A stretch of 64,000 nt of DNA from Mycolicibacterium sp. P9-22 (GTDB taxonomy: Bacteria; Actinomycetota; Actinomycetes; Mycobacteriales; Mycobacteriaceae): NCBI RefSeq assembly GCF_008329585.1, contig NZ_NPKP01000004.1, positions 372,001-436,000 on the forward strand. The letters are read 5' to 3'. The notes below the pieces were generated by a model. The model did not search any database, was not told the DNA's origin, and saw nothing but the letters and a program-made list of their open reading frames with translations. A program made the position numbers and the translations under genes. This document shows, in pieces, positions 36,513 to 45,669 of this stretch; positions within the stretch are counted from its first letter, which is position 1; every line of letters starts with the position of its first letter.

Positions 36513-37784
36513 TCAGTCCTGTCGAGGCTGGTAGATGTCGGGCACTCCGTCTTGATCGGCGTCCAACGTTTCCTGTTGCTCGATGCGGCGATATGCGGCG
36601 TTTCGGGTGGCCAGCAGCACGGAGGCGAGCAATGCCGCGAGCAGGGAGCCGACCAGTACGCCGACTTTCACAAATTCGTCACGTTCGGAACCGAGCCCGT
36701 AGGCGAGGTCACCGATCAGCAGTGACACCGTGAACCCGATACCGGCCAGCATCGACACACCCAGCACGTCCACCCAGCGCAGCGAGGAATCCAGCTCGGC
36801 CCTGGTGACCTTGGACAACGTCCAGGTGGTGAGGAAGATGCCGATCGGTTTACCCAGCACCAGACCCAGCACGATGCCCAGCGTGATGGGGTCGCTCAGG
36901 GCTGTGGCCAGGCCGCTGAAGCCGCCCAGGCTGACGCCGGCGGCGAAGAACGCGAACACCGGGATCGCGATTCCCGCGGAGACCGGGCGTGTCCGGTGTT
37001 CGAAGTGTTCGGACCGCGCGGCGGGCACCGCGAAGCCGAGCAGCACACCGGCCACGGTGGCATGCACGCCGGACTCGTGCACGAGCACCCAGGTCAGCGC
37101 GGCCAGCGGGATCAGCACCCACCAGGCACTGACTCCCCGCTGGACCAGCACCGTGAACAGAATCAGCGGCACAAGCGCCCCCAGCAGGGCGACGAACTTG
37201 ATGTTGTCCGAATAGAACAGTGCGATCACCGTGATCGCCAACAGGTCGTCGACGACAGCGAGCGTCAGCAGGAACATCCGCAACGCGGCGGGCAGATGGG
37301 TGGAGATGACGGCGAGTACGGCCACGGCGAAGGCGATATCGGTCGCCGTCGGGATGGCCCATCCCTTGAGCGCGCCCTCGCCGCCTTGCGCAGCGACCGC
37401 GACGAAGATCAGCGCGGGCACCACCATGCCGCCGACCGCCGCGGCGATCGGGAGCGCGGCCCGGACGGGATCGCGCAGATCGCCCACGACGAACTCGCGT
37501 TTGAGTTCCAGTCCGACGACGAAGAAGAAGATGGCGAGCAGCGCGTCGGCCGCCCAGGCGCCGACGCTGAGATTCAAGTGCAGCCCGAAGGGCTCGCCGC
37601 CGAGTTCGAGATCTCGCAGTGCGAAATAGCTTTCCGCCCACGGCGAGTTGGCCCAGACGATTGCCGCGGCCGCGGCAATCAGCAGGATGATGCCGCCGAC
37701 GGTCTCCTTGCGCAGGACCTCGGTGACGCGGCGGGTCTCCGGCCACGACCCGAGGCTCAGTAGTCGACTGCGGCGTTCGGTCAT
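36513..37784 (-). CDS. nhaA: Na+/H+ antiporter NhaA
   Basis: A 423-residue antiporter with [31 protein letters not shown] and the ion-binding aspartate pair in [17 protein letters not shown]. It exchanges internal Na+ for external protons. The ATG at 37784 has GGGAG upstream. No M. tuberculosis gene occupies this slot (Rv2683-Rv2688 are there instead). A perfect LexA box lies 115 bases upstream. Downstream dxs is close enough to be cotranscribed. Confidence 0.9.
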   Translation of the reverse strand: MTERRSRLLSLGSWPETRRVTEVLRKETVGGIILLIAAAAAIVWANSPWAESYFALRDLELGGEPFGLHLNLSVGAWAADALLAIFFFVVGLELKREFVVGDLRDPVRAALPIAAAVGGMVVPALIFVAVAAQGGEGALKGWAIPTATDIAFAVAVLAVISTHLPAALRMFLLTLAVVDDLLAITVIALFYSDNIKFVALLGALVPLILFTVLVQRGVSAWWVLIPLAALTWVLVHESGVHATVAGVLLGFAVPAARSEHFEHRTRPVSAGIAIPVFAFFAAGVSLGGFSGLATALSDPITLGIVLGLVLGKPIGIFLTTWTLSKVTRAELDSSLRWVDVLGVSMLAGIGFTVSLLIGDLAYGLGSERDEFVKVGVLVGSLLAALLASVLLATRNAAYRRIEQQETLDADQDGVPDIYQPRQD

Positions 37785-37898
37785 CGGGGTTTCTCCCTTG
37801 GTCAGCGTGAAGCGAACGCCGACCAGACTTCCCGGCACACCGGGGATCAGGTTACCGCGGCCCTGCCAGAAAGTCTGAGTCGGTGAATTCCTGTCCTA

Positions 37899-37914
37899 TC
37901 GAACGCATGTTCGA
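37899..37914. promoter_or_regulatory. Perfect LexA (SOS) box upstream of nhaA-dxs
   Basis: TCGAAC-GCAT-GTTCGA matches the mycobacterial SOS consensus without mismatch. It lies in the gap between the trmA-like stop (37972) and nhaA start (37784), and the only gene reading away from it is nhaA, followed by dxs. Confidence 0.75.
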
Positions 37915-37971
37915 ATCGTCAGCATCCTGACCCATAACGTAGACCTCGTCACGGTGAACCGCGCGGCCTGA

Positions 37972-39168
37972 TCAGCGGCTGAGCACCGCCACACATTCCA
38001 CGTGGTGGGTGAGCGGGAACGAATCGAACACCCGCAACTGCTCCACGGCGTAGCCCTGCTTCCGGTACTCCCCCACATCGCGGGCGAATGATGCTGCCTC
38101 ACAGCCGATATGGATGATGCGCGACACCTCGGCCGCGGCCAGCTGTTCGATGACCTCCCGGCCGGCACCGGCCCGGGGCGGATCCAGCACCACCACATCG
38201 GCCCGGCCCTGCTCCGCCGACAACGCGCGGCGCACAGAATCCGTCACCACCGACACCTGCGGCAGATCGGCCAGTGCCGTGCGCGCGGATCGGGCCGCAC
38301 CGCGGGACGTGTCGACGGTGAGCACCCGACCGGTCACCCCCACGCCCTCGGCCAGCACGGCCGCGAAAACGCCTGCCCCGCCGTACAAATCCCATGCGGT
38401 CATGCCGGGACGCAGATCGGCCGCCTCGCTCACCAGGGAGCTGTACACCCGCGGCGCATCGCGGTGGGCCTGCCAGAACGCGGTGACGGGAATGTGCCAC
38501 TGCCGCCCGCCGATCTCCTGCACGGCCTCATAGTCGCCCTCGACGACCTGCGTGCTGGCCTTGCGTCCACCGTTACGCGGACCGGCCTGCACCACATGGC
38601 GCCGGCCGGCGTCATCCAGGGCCACATGCAGCTGCGCCCCCGGCGGCCAGCGCGACCCGTCCAGACCGTCGAGCATCCCGTCCGGCAACTGCGCACAGTT
38701 CAGATCCTCGGCCAACTCCGCACTGTGATAGCGGTGAAAACCCGCCCGGCCGGCGTCCGAGACGTCCAGGCGCACCCGGGTGCGCCACCCCGTCGCCCCG
38801 CGATCGCCGACCTCCTCGGCCACCCCCGACCATTCGTGGCCACCGAGGCGCTCCAGCTGATTGGCGACCACCGCGCCCTTGATGCGGCGGGCGGCCACCG
38901 GATCGGCGAAGGCCAGATCACAACAGCCTGCGCCGTTGCGTCCGGCGATGGCGCACAGCGAGTCGACGCGGTCCGGTGACGGTTCGATCACCTCGACAAC
39001 ATCGGCATGCCAATACGATCCGCGTTCGGACACCACGCGCACCCGCACCACCTCGTCGGGCAGCGCGTAGCGGACGAAGACGACACGGCCGTCGTGGCGC
39101 GCCACGCAACTACCGCCATTGGCGGCCGGCCCTGTGGTGAGAATCAGGTCAGCCTCGGATGCGGTCAA
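37972..39168 (-). CDS. TrmA/RumA-like RNA (uracil-C5) methyltransferase with TRAM domain
   Basis: A 398-residue protein: N-terminal TRAM domain (about 8-60), a cysteine cluster (LCAIAGRNGAGCC at 71-83), SAM-binding WDLYGGAGVFAAVLAEG and catalytic region VVLDPPRAG then IIHIGCEAASFARD. It should methylate uridine in rRNA or tRNA. The iron-sulfur cysteines differ in spacing from the usual CGGC. Start is TTG, overlapping the permease stop (TTGA) with AGAGGA upstream. M. tuberculosis Rv2689c. Confidence 0.85.
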   Translation of the reverse strand: MTASEADLILTTGPAANGGSCVARHDGRVVFVRYALPDEVVRVRVVSERGSYWHADVVEVIEPSPDRVDSLCAIAGRNGAGCCDLAFADPVAARRIKGAVVANQLERLGGHEWSGVAEEVGDRGATGWRTRVRLDVSDAGRAGFHRYHSAELAEDLNCAQLPDGMLDGLDGSRWPPGAQLHVALDDAGRRHVVQAGPRNGGRKASTQVVEGDYEAVQEIGGRQWHIPVTAFWQAHRDAPRVYSSLVSEAADLRPGMTAWDLYGGAGVFAAVLAEGVGVTGRVLTVDTSRGAARSARTALADLPQVSVVTDSVRRALSAEQGRADVVVLDPPRAGAGREVIEQLAAAEVSRIIHIGCEAASFARDVGEYRKQGYAVEQLRVFDSFPLTHHVECVAVLSR

Positions 39169-41159
39169 TCAAGAAATCCTCTTCGTGCATCGCCGGGGGC
39201 GGACTGCGGCTGCAGTGTCTTGAGCCGCTCCGACGAGTTGAGCTGCCAGGGTACCGAAGTCACCATGACGTTCGGCTCGAAGAGCAGTCTGCCCTTCAAC
39301 CGCAGCGCGCTCTGGTTGTGCAGCACCTGCTCCCACCAATGCCCGACCACGTACTCCGGGATGAACACCGTCACCACGGTGCGCGGCGACTCCTTGGTGA
39401 CCCGTTTGACGTAATCGAGCACCGGTCGGGTGATCTCGCGGTACGGCGAGGCGATGACCTTCAGCGGTGTGCTGACATCGCTCTCCTCCCAGACGTGCAC
39501 GAGCTCGCGGGTCTCGGCGTCGTCGACGCTGACCGTGATCGCCTCGAGCACGTCCGGACGGGTCGCCCGCGCGTAGGCCAGTGCCCGCCGGGTCGGCAGA
39601 TGCAACTTGGACACGAGCACCACCGCGTGGTTGCGGCTGGGTAGCACGACGTCCTCCAGGTCGGCCTCCTGCTCGTCGAGCTCGCGGGCCACCGTGTCGT
39701 AATGCCCGCGGATCAGCTTCATGATCGCGAACAGCACGGCCATCGCCAGGATCGCGATCCAGGCGCCGGCGAGGAACTTCGTGACCACCACCACCACGAG
39801 CACCGACCCCGTGCAGACGCAGCCGACGGCATTGATCACCCGTGACCGCATCATCTTGCGGCGCGTCGCGGGGTCGTTCTCGATCTTGAGGAAACGGGTC
39901 CAGTGCCGCACCATCCCGAGCTGGCTCAGGGTGAAGGACACGAACACACCGACGATGTAGAGCTGGATCAGTGCGGTGGTCTCGGCTTGGAAGGCGACGA
40001 CGAATGCGACGGCGGCGAACGCCAGGAACAGGATGCCGTTGGAGAACGCCAGCCGGTCGCCCCGGGTATGCAGCTGACGCGGCAGATAGCGGTCCTGAGC
40101 CAGAATCGATCCCAGCACCGGAAAACCGTTGAACGCGGTATTGGCCGCCAGCACCAAGATCAGCGCGGTGACCAGGGCGATGAGGAAAAGCCCGACCGGG
40201 AAGTCGTGGAACACGGCGTCGGCGAGCTGCGCGATCAGCGTCTTCTGGTGGTAGCCCTCCGGCGCACCCACCAATTGCTCGTGCGGCCGCTCGGCCATCT
40301 TCACGCCGGTTTCCTTGGCCAGCAGGATGATCCCCATGAACAGCGTGGTGGCGATCCCGCCGAGCAGAAGCAAGGTGGTCGCGGCATTGCGCGACTTGGG
40401 TTTCCGGAAAGCCGGCACCCCGTTGCTGATGGCCTCCACGCCGGTCAGCGCCGCAGACCCCGATGAGAACGCCCGCGCCACCAGGAACACCAACGCGAAT
40501 CCGAGAATCTCACCGTGCTCGGAACGCACCTCGAAGTCCGCGGATTCCGCTTTCAGCTCGTGGCCCAGCACGAAGATCTGAATGAACCCCCACGCCAGCA
40601 TGACGACCATGCCGACCATGAAGGCATAGGTGGGGATGGCGAAGGCGGTGCCCGATTCGCGGATACCGCGCAGGTTCAGCGAGGCCAACAGCAGGATCGC
40701 CGCCACCGCGAACCACACCTTGTGCTGGGCGATGAACGGCACCGCGGAGCCGATATTGGCCATCGCCGAGGACATCGACACCGCCACGGTCAGCACATAA
40801 TCCACCAGCAACGCGCTGGCCACCGTCAGACCGGGTGTCGGCCCGAGGTTGGTGGTTACCACCTCGTAGTCACCACCGCCGGACGGGTAGGCGTGCACAT
40901 TCTGGCGGTAGCTGGCGATCACGATCAGCATGACGGCGGCCACCGCCAGCCCGATCCACGGCGCGAACGAATAGGCGGACAACCCGGCCACCGACAGCAC
41001 CAGGAAGATCTCCTCGGGTGCGTAGGCGGTGGACGACAGCGCATCGGAGGCGAACACCGGCAGCGCTATCCGCTTCGGCAGCAGCGTGTGACCGAGCTTG
41101 TCGCTGCGGAACGGTCTACCGAGGACCAGCCGGCGGGTGGCGGTCGATAGCTTGGACAC
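39165..41159 (-). CDS. APC-superfamily permease, KimA-like potassium transporter (Rv2690c-like)
   Basis: A 664-residue protein: 12 membrane helices (about 35-450) and a cytoplasmic C-terminal domain of about 200 residues. ALPVFASDALSSTAYAPEEI at the first helix and the C-terminal HNQSALRLKGRLLF...VTSVPWQL resemble Bacillus subtilis KimA, a K+/H+ symporter whose C-terminal domain binds cyclic di-AMP. It is divergent from ceoB-ceoC, the TrkA-type K+ uptake subunits, which supports a potassium role; amino acid transport is the older annotation. GTG start as in the M. tuberculosis protein. Confidence 0.75.
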   Translation of the reverse strand: MSKLSTATRRLVLGRPFRSDKLGHTLLPKRIALPVFASDALSSTAYAPEEIFLVLSVAGLSAYSFAPWIGLAVAAVMLIVIASYRQNVHAYPSGGGDYEVVTTNLGPTPGLTVASALLVDYVLTVAVSMSSAMANIGSAVPFIAQHKVWFAVAAILLLASLNLRGIRESGTAFAIPTYAFMVGMVVMLAWGFIQIFVLGHELKAESADFEVRSEHGEILGFALVFLVARAFSSGSAALTGVEAISNGVPAFRKPKSRNAATTLLLLGGIATTLFMGIILLAKETGVKMAERPHEQLVGAPEGYHQKTLIAQLADAVFHDFPVGLFLIALVTALILVLAANTAFNGFPVLGSILAQDRYLPRQLHTRGDRLAFSNGILFLAFAAVAFVVAFQAETTALIQLYIVGVFVSFTLSQLGMVRHWTRFLKIENDPATRRKMMRSRVINAVGCVCTGSVLVVVVVTKFLAGAWIAILAMAVLFAIMKLIRGHYDTVARELDEQEADLEDVVLPSRNHAVVLVSKLHLPTRRALAYARATRPDVLEAITVSVDDAETRELVHVWEESDVSTPLKVIASPYREITRPVLDYVKRVTKESPRTVVTVFIPEYVVGHWWEQVLHNQSALRLKGRLLFEPNVMVTSVPWQLNSSERLKTLQPQSAPGDARRGFLD

Positions 41160-41174
41160 GAGTGCCAAGAGTAA

Positions 41175-41210
41175 GCGCACCCGGGTTTGGCTGTAGCGTT
41201 CCGGGTGCGC
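41175..41210. repeat. Perfect 10-bp inverted repeat in the permease/ceoB divergent promoter
   Basis: GCGCACCCGG and CCGGGTGCGC are separated by 16 bases, midway between the two divergent starts (41159 and 41271). The long arms and two-turn spacing could be a regulator site shared by both transcripts, or an RNA hairpin in the ceoB leader. Confidence 0.6.
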
Positions 41211-41270
41211 TGGTTGAAAGGCGTGTTCGATGTCGCGGTATTCCTGGACAGCGGCCAGAGAGGACCGAGG

Positions 41271-41942
41271 GTGCGGGTAGTGGTGATGGGATGCGGCCGG
41301 GTCGGCGCATCGCTGGCGGACGGCTTGGCCAGGATCGGCCACGAGGTGGCCGTGATCGACCGGGATGCGACCGCGTTCAACCGGTTGTCCCCCGAGTTCT
41401 CCGGCGAGCGGGTACTCGGCATGGGCTTCGACCGGGATGTGCTGTTGCGCGCCGGGATTGAGGAGGCGGGGGCTTTCGCCGCGGTGTCCTCGGGTGACAA
41501 CTCGAACATCATCTCCGCCCGGGTGGCACGCGAGACCTTCGGCGTCGAGCGTGTCGTCGCACGTATCTACGACGCCAAACGCGCCGCCGTCTACGAACGC
41601 CTGGGCATCCCCACCGTCGCCACCGTGCCGTGGACCACCGACCGTCTGCTCAACGTGCTGACCCGGGAATCCGAGACCACCAAATGGCGTGATCCCTCCG
41701 GCAATGTCGGCGTGGCCGAACTACCGCTGCACGAGGACTGGGCCGGCCATGCGGTGACCGAACTGGAAGCCGCCACCGGCGGCCGCGTCGCGTTCATGCT
41801 GCGGCTGGGCACCGGCCTGCTGCCCGACACGAAGACCGTCATCCAGGCCGGTGACCACGTGTTCATCGCCGCCATCTCCGGCCATATCGCCGAAGCCCTG
41901 GCGATTTCGGCCCTGCCGCCGAGCGAGGACAACGACCGCTGA
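41271..41942 (+). CDS. ceoB: Trk-type K+ uptake regulatory subunit CeoB
   Basis: A 223-residue RCK protein with nucleotide-binding VVVMGCGRVGASLADGLARIGHEVAVIDRD at the start and a C-terminal TrkA-C region. GTG start six bases after AGAGGA. It pairs with CeoC, whose start overlaps its stop by one base, to gate potassium uptake. M. tuberculosis Rv2691. Confidence 0.9.
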   Translation: MRVVVMGCGRVGASLADGLARIGHEVAVIDRDATAFNRLSPEFSGERVLGMGFDRDVLLRAGIEEAGAFAAVSSGDNSNIISARVARETFGVERVVARIYDAKRAAVYERLGIPTVATVPWTTDRLLNVLTRESETTKWRDPSGNVGVAELPLHEDWAGHAVTELEAATGGRVAFMLRLGTGLLPDTKTVIQAGDHVFIAAISGHIAEALAISALPPSEDNDR

Positions 41943-42607
41943 TGAAAGTCGCCATCGCCGGAGCCGGCGCCGTAGGCCGTTCCATCGCCCGCGAACTCGT
42001 CGCCAGCCATGACGTCACGCTGCTGGAACGCGACCCCGAGCACATCGACGTCGACGCCATCCCGGCCGCGCACTGGCGGCTCGGCGACGCCTGCGAGCTC
42101 AGCCTGCTGGAGTCGGTGCGGCTGCAGGAGTTCGACGTGGTGATCGCGGCGACCGGCGATGACAAGGCGAACGTGGTGCTCAGCCTGCTCGCCAAGACCG
42201 AGTTCGCGGTGCCCCGGGTGGTCGCCCGGGTCAACGACCCGCGCAACGAGTGGCTGTTCGACGAGAACTGGGGCGTCGACGTCGCGGTGTCCACCCCGCG
42301 CATGCTGGCCTCGCTGGTCGAGGAGGCCGTCGCGGTGGGTGACCTGGTGCGGCTGCTGAGCTTCCGCAAGGGGCAAGCCAACCTGGTGGAGATCACGCTG
42401 CCCGATGACACCCCGTGGGGCGGCAAGGCCGTCAAGCGGCTCAATCTGCCGCGTGACGCGTCCCTGGTGACGATTCTGCGCGGCCCCCGGGTGATCGTGC
42501 CCGAAGGCGACGAGCCGCTGGAGGGCGGCGACGAGCTGGTGTTCGTGGCCACCGCCGACGCCGAGGACGAACTACGCGAGCTGCTGCTGCATCCTCAGTC
42601 GCGCTGA
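41942..42607 (+). CDS. ceoC: Trk-type K+ uptake regulatory subunit CeoC
   Basis: A 221-residue RCK protein: KVAIAGAGAVGRSIARELVASHDVTLLERD binds NAD(H) or ATP; C-terminal TrkA-C domain near DDTPWGGKAVKRLNLP. Coupled to ceoB. The 3' end overlaps the convergent DUF3159 gene by 13 bases. M. tuberculosis Rv2692. The membrane Trk channel is not in the window; the divergent KimA-like permease may be a partner. Confidence 0.9.
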   Translation: MKVAIAGAGAVGRSIARELVASHDVTLLERDPEHIDVDAIPAAHWRLGDACELSLLESVRLQEFDVVIAATGDDKANVVLSLLAKTEFAVPRVVARVNDPRNEWLFDENWGVDVAVSTPRMLASLVEEAVAVGDLVRLLSFRKGQANLVEITLPDDTPWGGKAVKRLNLPRDASLVTILRGPRVIVPEGDEPLEGGDELVFVATADAEDELRELLLHPQSR

Positions 42608-43272
42608 TCCGCGGGCTGCGCGTGCAACGCGCGCTGCGCGGTCCGGATGGCGAAGTAGGTGATGATCGCCGCCAGCCCGGTCAGCGGCCAGCCCATGGCG
42701 ATCCTGGCGACCCCGAGCAGGCCGGTGTCATCGGCGTCGTAGAGGTGGCGCTGCACCACGAACCGGGACGCGAAGACCGCCACCCAGGTGAGCGTCGCGA
42801 TATCGAAGGCCAGCACGGCCCGGCGCACCTTGCGCCAGTCGCGGTCATGGTTGTTGACCCAGCCCCAGATGTAGCCGACCACGGGCCGCCGGATCAGCAC
42901 CGAGAGCGCGAACACCGACGCCCACACCAGCGATGACCAGATGCCCAGCAGGAAATAGCCTTTGGATTCGCCGACCAGGTAGGCGATCAGCGCGCTGATG
43001 CCCACGCCCATGAATCCGGACACGGCCGGTTGCAGCGACTCCTTGCGGATCAGCCGCCAGACCAGCACCAGCGCCGCCACCCCGAGGGCGGCGTAGATTG
43101 CGGGCATCAGCCCGAAGTTGGTGGACACCGGCACGAACACCAGTACCGGCAGCGAGGAGTAGATCAGCCCGCTGACGCCGCCCATCTGCTCCAGAACGGC
43201 CTGGGCGCCCTTCTTGGGCGGCTCCTCGGCGGCAGTGTCGGCGGTGGATTGCTCGGAGTTCTGCTCCGTCAC
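42595..43272 (-). CDS. DUF3159 membrane protein (Rv2693c-like)
   Basis: A 225-residue protein with a charged N-terminal 30 residues and about six membrane helices. YLVGESKGYFLLGIWSSLVW and RRPVVGYIWGWVNNHDRDWRKV are family blocks. Function unknown. GTG start overlaps the stop of the OB-fold gene (GTGA). Confidence 0.85.
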   Translation of the reverse strand: MTEQNSEQSTADTAAEEPPKKGAQAVLEQMGGVSGLIYSSLPVLVFVPVSTNFGLMPAIYAALGVAALVLVWRLIRKESLQPAVSGFMGVGISALIAYLVGESKGYFLLGIWSSLVWASVFALSVLIRRPVVGYIWGWVNNHDRDWRKVRRAVLAFDIATLTWVAVFASRFVVQRHLYDADDTGLLGVARIAMGWPLTGLAAIITYFAIRTAQRALHAQPADQRD

Positions 43273-43640
43273 TTCTGAATCTCGTAGAGCGGGTTGTAGA
43301 TGGCCTTGGTGCCATTGTCGAGCTGGCCCAGGCGCCCGTGCACGCGCAGCGTCAGACCGGATTCGATGCCCGCGATGCGGCGCTGTCCCAGCCACACCAG
43401 GGTGACCGAGTCGGTGCCGTCGAACAGTTCGGCCTTGACCCCGCCGGCGCAGCCCTTGCCGTTGCACTCGACGCTGCGCAGGGTGCCGACCATGGTGACT
43501 TCCTGGCCGCGCTGACAGTTGATTGCCTTCTGCGCGCCGGTGCCGGCGGCCTCATCGCTGAGTTCCTCGACGTCGAGCTGCTCGGGGTCTTCCGTCAGTC
43601 GGCGGGTGAGCCGACGCAGATACCCTTCGGCCGTAGCCAT
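43269..43640 (-). CDS. OB-fold nucleic-acid-binding protein (Rv2694c-like)
   Basis: A 123-residue protein. A helical head (AEGYLRRLTRRLTEDPEQLD) precedes an OB-fold (EVTMVGTLRSVECNGKGCAGGVKAELFDGTDSVTLVWLGQRRIAG). Likely binds single-stranded nucleic acid. First of a coupled pair with the DUF3159 gene. Confidence 0.8.
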   Translation of the reverse strand: MATAEGYLRRLTRRLTEDPEQLDVEELSDEAAGTGAQKAINCQRGQEVTMVGTLRSVECNGKGCAGGVKAELFDGTDSVTLVWLGQRRIAGIESGLTLRVHGRLGQLDNGTKAIYNPLYEIQK

Positions 43641-43760
43641 ACCTCTCCCTGCCGCGGATCCGTCGTGGACCCACTACCTGACCAACGCCACCGTAGACCT
43701 GTTGGTTCCGATTCGCCACGTCGCGCGCGGGCGTGGCGGCGCAACTGTCACCATCGTGTG

Positions 43761-44462
43761 ATGGCGGTCAACATGCGTGGCGTGACAACGGTTCTGCTGG
43801 CCGGCACCGGATCCGATGACGACTACGTCTACCGGGCATTTTCCGGGCCGCTGCACGACGCCGGTGCGATCGTCGTCACACCCGAGCCGCAACCGTCGCG
43901 GCTGATCGCCGGCTATCTGGGCGCGCTGGACGAGGCTGCGCGCGGCGGTGCGCCGATCGCCGTCGGCGGGGTTTCGATCGGGGCGGCGGTGTCCACCGCG
44001 TGGGCGCTGCGCCACCCCAGCCGGGCCGTGGCAGTGCTCGCGGCGCTGCCGGCCTGGACGGGTGAGCCCGGTAACGCACCGGCCGCCCTGACCGCACGCC
44101 ATTCGGCCCGGCAACTTCGCGAGGAGGGGCTGGCCGCCACCGTCGCCGCGATGCAAGCCGGCAGCCCGCCGTGGCTGGCCGCCGAGTTGACCCGGTCCTG
44201 GTTGGCCCAATGGCCCGACCTGCCCGACGCCATGGCCGAAGCCGCCGCCTACGTGGCGCCGACGGTCGAGGAACTGGCCACGCTGGAGGTGCCGATGGGT
44301 TTGGCGGCCGCCGTGGACGATCCCGTGCACCCTGCCGATGTCGCGGTCGAATGGGCAGCGGCAGCCCGGCACGCGGCACTGCACACGGTGACACTCGACG
44401 AGATGGGCGCCGACCCGTCCCGGTTGGGGGCGGCGTGTGTCGCCGCCCTGCTGGAGCTCTAA
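43761..44462 (+). CDS. Alpha/beta hydrolase (Rv2695-like)
   Basis: A 233-residue protein with a nucleophile elbow GGVSIGAAVSTAW and an opening VLLAGTGSDDDYVYRAFSGPL. Start taken at ATG 43761; ATG at 43773 is equally close to the conserved part. Overlaps the convergent DUF3710 gene by four bases. Substrate unknown. Confidence 0.75.
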   Translation: MAVNMRGVTTVLLAGTGSDDDYVYRAFSGPLHDAGAIVVTPEPQPSRLIAGYLGALDEAARGGAPIAVGGVSIGAAVSTAWALRHPSRAVAVLAALPAWTGEPGNAPAALTARHSARQLREEGLAATVAAMQAGSPPWLAAELTRSWLAQWPDLPDAMAEAAAYVAPTVEELATLEVPMGLAAAVDDPVHPADVAVEWAAAARHAALHTVTLDEMGADPSRLGAACVAALLEL

Positions 44463-45154
44463 CCGCCGGTGATGGTGCTGCGCATCTGCTGCATCGCCGA
44501 TCCTTCGGCACTGCGCCGCGCCGCAGGCTCCGGCGGCTGCTGACCCTGCGCCTGCGCCTGCTGCTCCTGCGCCTGCTCGGCGGCGGCGCGCAGCTGGGCG
44601 GCCATCGCTTCGGGCAGCTGCACGGTCAGCGGGGTGCGCACCGGTAGTGGCGTGTCACCTCGGCGAACCACCGTGTCCGCCAATGCTTCCCGGGCCTCCG
44701 TGGCCAGCGCATCGACGTTCTCGGGCGACCCGTTGACCACGCAGCGGATCATCCAGCGGTAGCCATCGACTCCGATGAAGCGCACCACGCCGGCCTGCGG
44801 CCGGTCCGGCGCCGAAACGCTGACACCGACCACCTCACGGCCCCACGGGCCGTCCTCGACCCGGACCTTGACGCCGTCCTTGCGCAGCGAGTCAGCCAGC
44901 TCGGCGGCCACCTCACGCCACAACCCGGCCGATTTCGGGGCCGCGTAGGCCGCGATGGTGAACCGCCCGTTGGGGGTGACGACCCACACCGAGCTGGGCA
45001 CCCCCTGATCGGTCAGCTCGACCTGGACCTGGCCGGCCGCGGGCATCGGGACCAGAACGGACCCGAGATCCAGCCGCGCATGCTTCGCCTGCTCGGGGTC
45101 GTCGAAATCCTCGATATCGAACGGTCCATCGAAGTCTTCGGCTTCGTCAGTCAC
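44459..45154 (-). CDS. DUF3710 protein (Rv2696c-like)
   Basis: A 231-residue protein: acidic head with DFDGPFDIEDFDD, a conserved central domain (SSVWVVTPNGRFTIAAYAAPKSAGLWREVAAEL) and a Gln/Ala-rich low-complexity tail. GTG start six bases after GGAGAG. It follows dut by 25 bases and is probably cotranscribed. Function unknown. Confidence 0.85.
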   Translation of the reverse strand: MTDEAEDFDGPFDIEDFDDPEQAKHARLDLGSVLVPMPAAGQVQVELTDQGVPSSVWVVTPNGRFTIAAYAAPKSAGLWREVAAELADSLRKDGVKVRVEDGPWGREVVGVSVSAPDRPQAGVVRFIGVDGYRWMIRCVVNGSPENVDALATEAREALADTVVRRGDTPLPVRTPLTVQLPEAMAAQLRAAAEQAQEQQAQAQGQQPPEPAARRSAEGSAMQQMRSTITGG

Positions 45155-45179
45155 GTGTTTCTCTCCGTGTCTCTTGCCA

Positions 45180-45644
45180 TCACAAGCTCGAATGTCCGCC
45201 GGATGAGCCGTGCCCACCCGCACCACGGGTCGTGTCGGCCAGCCCGGCCTCATCGAAGGATGACACCTCGACGAGCTCCGGCAGCTCCACCCGCTGCACC
45301 AGCAGCTGAGCGATGCGATCTCCGCGCCGCACCACGATCGGCTCCTGCGGGTCGAGATTTATCAACGTCACCTTGATCTCGCCACGGTAACCGGCGTCGA
45401 CGGTGCCGGGGGTGTTGACGATCGAAAGCCCAACGCGGGTGGCCAATCCCGACCGTGGATGGATCAGTCCGACCATCCCGTGCGGGATGGCGACGGCGAT
45501 CCCGGTCGGAACCAGCGACCGGTGACCGGGCGCCAGTTCGACGTCGACGGCGCTGAACAGGTCGACGCCGGCGTCGCCGTCATGGGCCCGGCTGGGCATG
45601 GGGAGGTCAGGATCCAATCTCACGACCGCCAGAGAAGTGGGCAC
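45180..45644 (-). CDS. dut: dUTP diphosphatase
   Basis: A 154-residue trimeric dUTPase, exactly the M. tuberculosis Rv2697c length. [39 protein letters not shown] and the glycine-rich C-terminal GGHGSSGG motif are present. It removes dUTP and supplies dUMP. GTG start, 25 bases from the divergent DUF3093 gene. Confidence 0.95.
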   Translation of the reverse strand: MPTSLAVVRLDPDLPMPSRAHDGDAGVDLFSAVDVELAPGHRSLVPTGIAVAIPHGMVGLIHPRSGLATRVGLSIVNTPGTVDAGYRGEIKVTLINLDPQEPIVVRRGDRIAQLLVQRVELPELVEVSSFDEAGLADTTRGAGGHGSSGGHSSL

Positions 45645-45669
45645 GACGGATGAGATTACTCTTGGGCAC

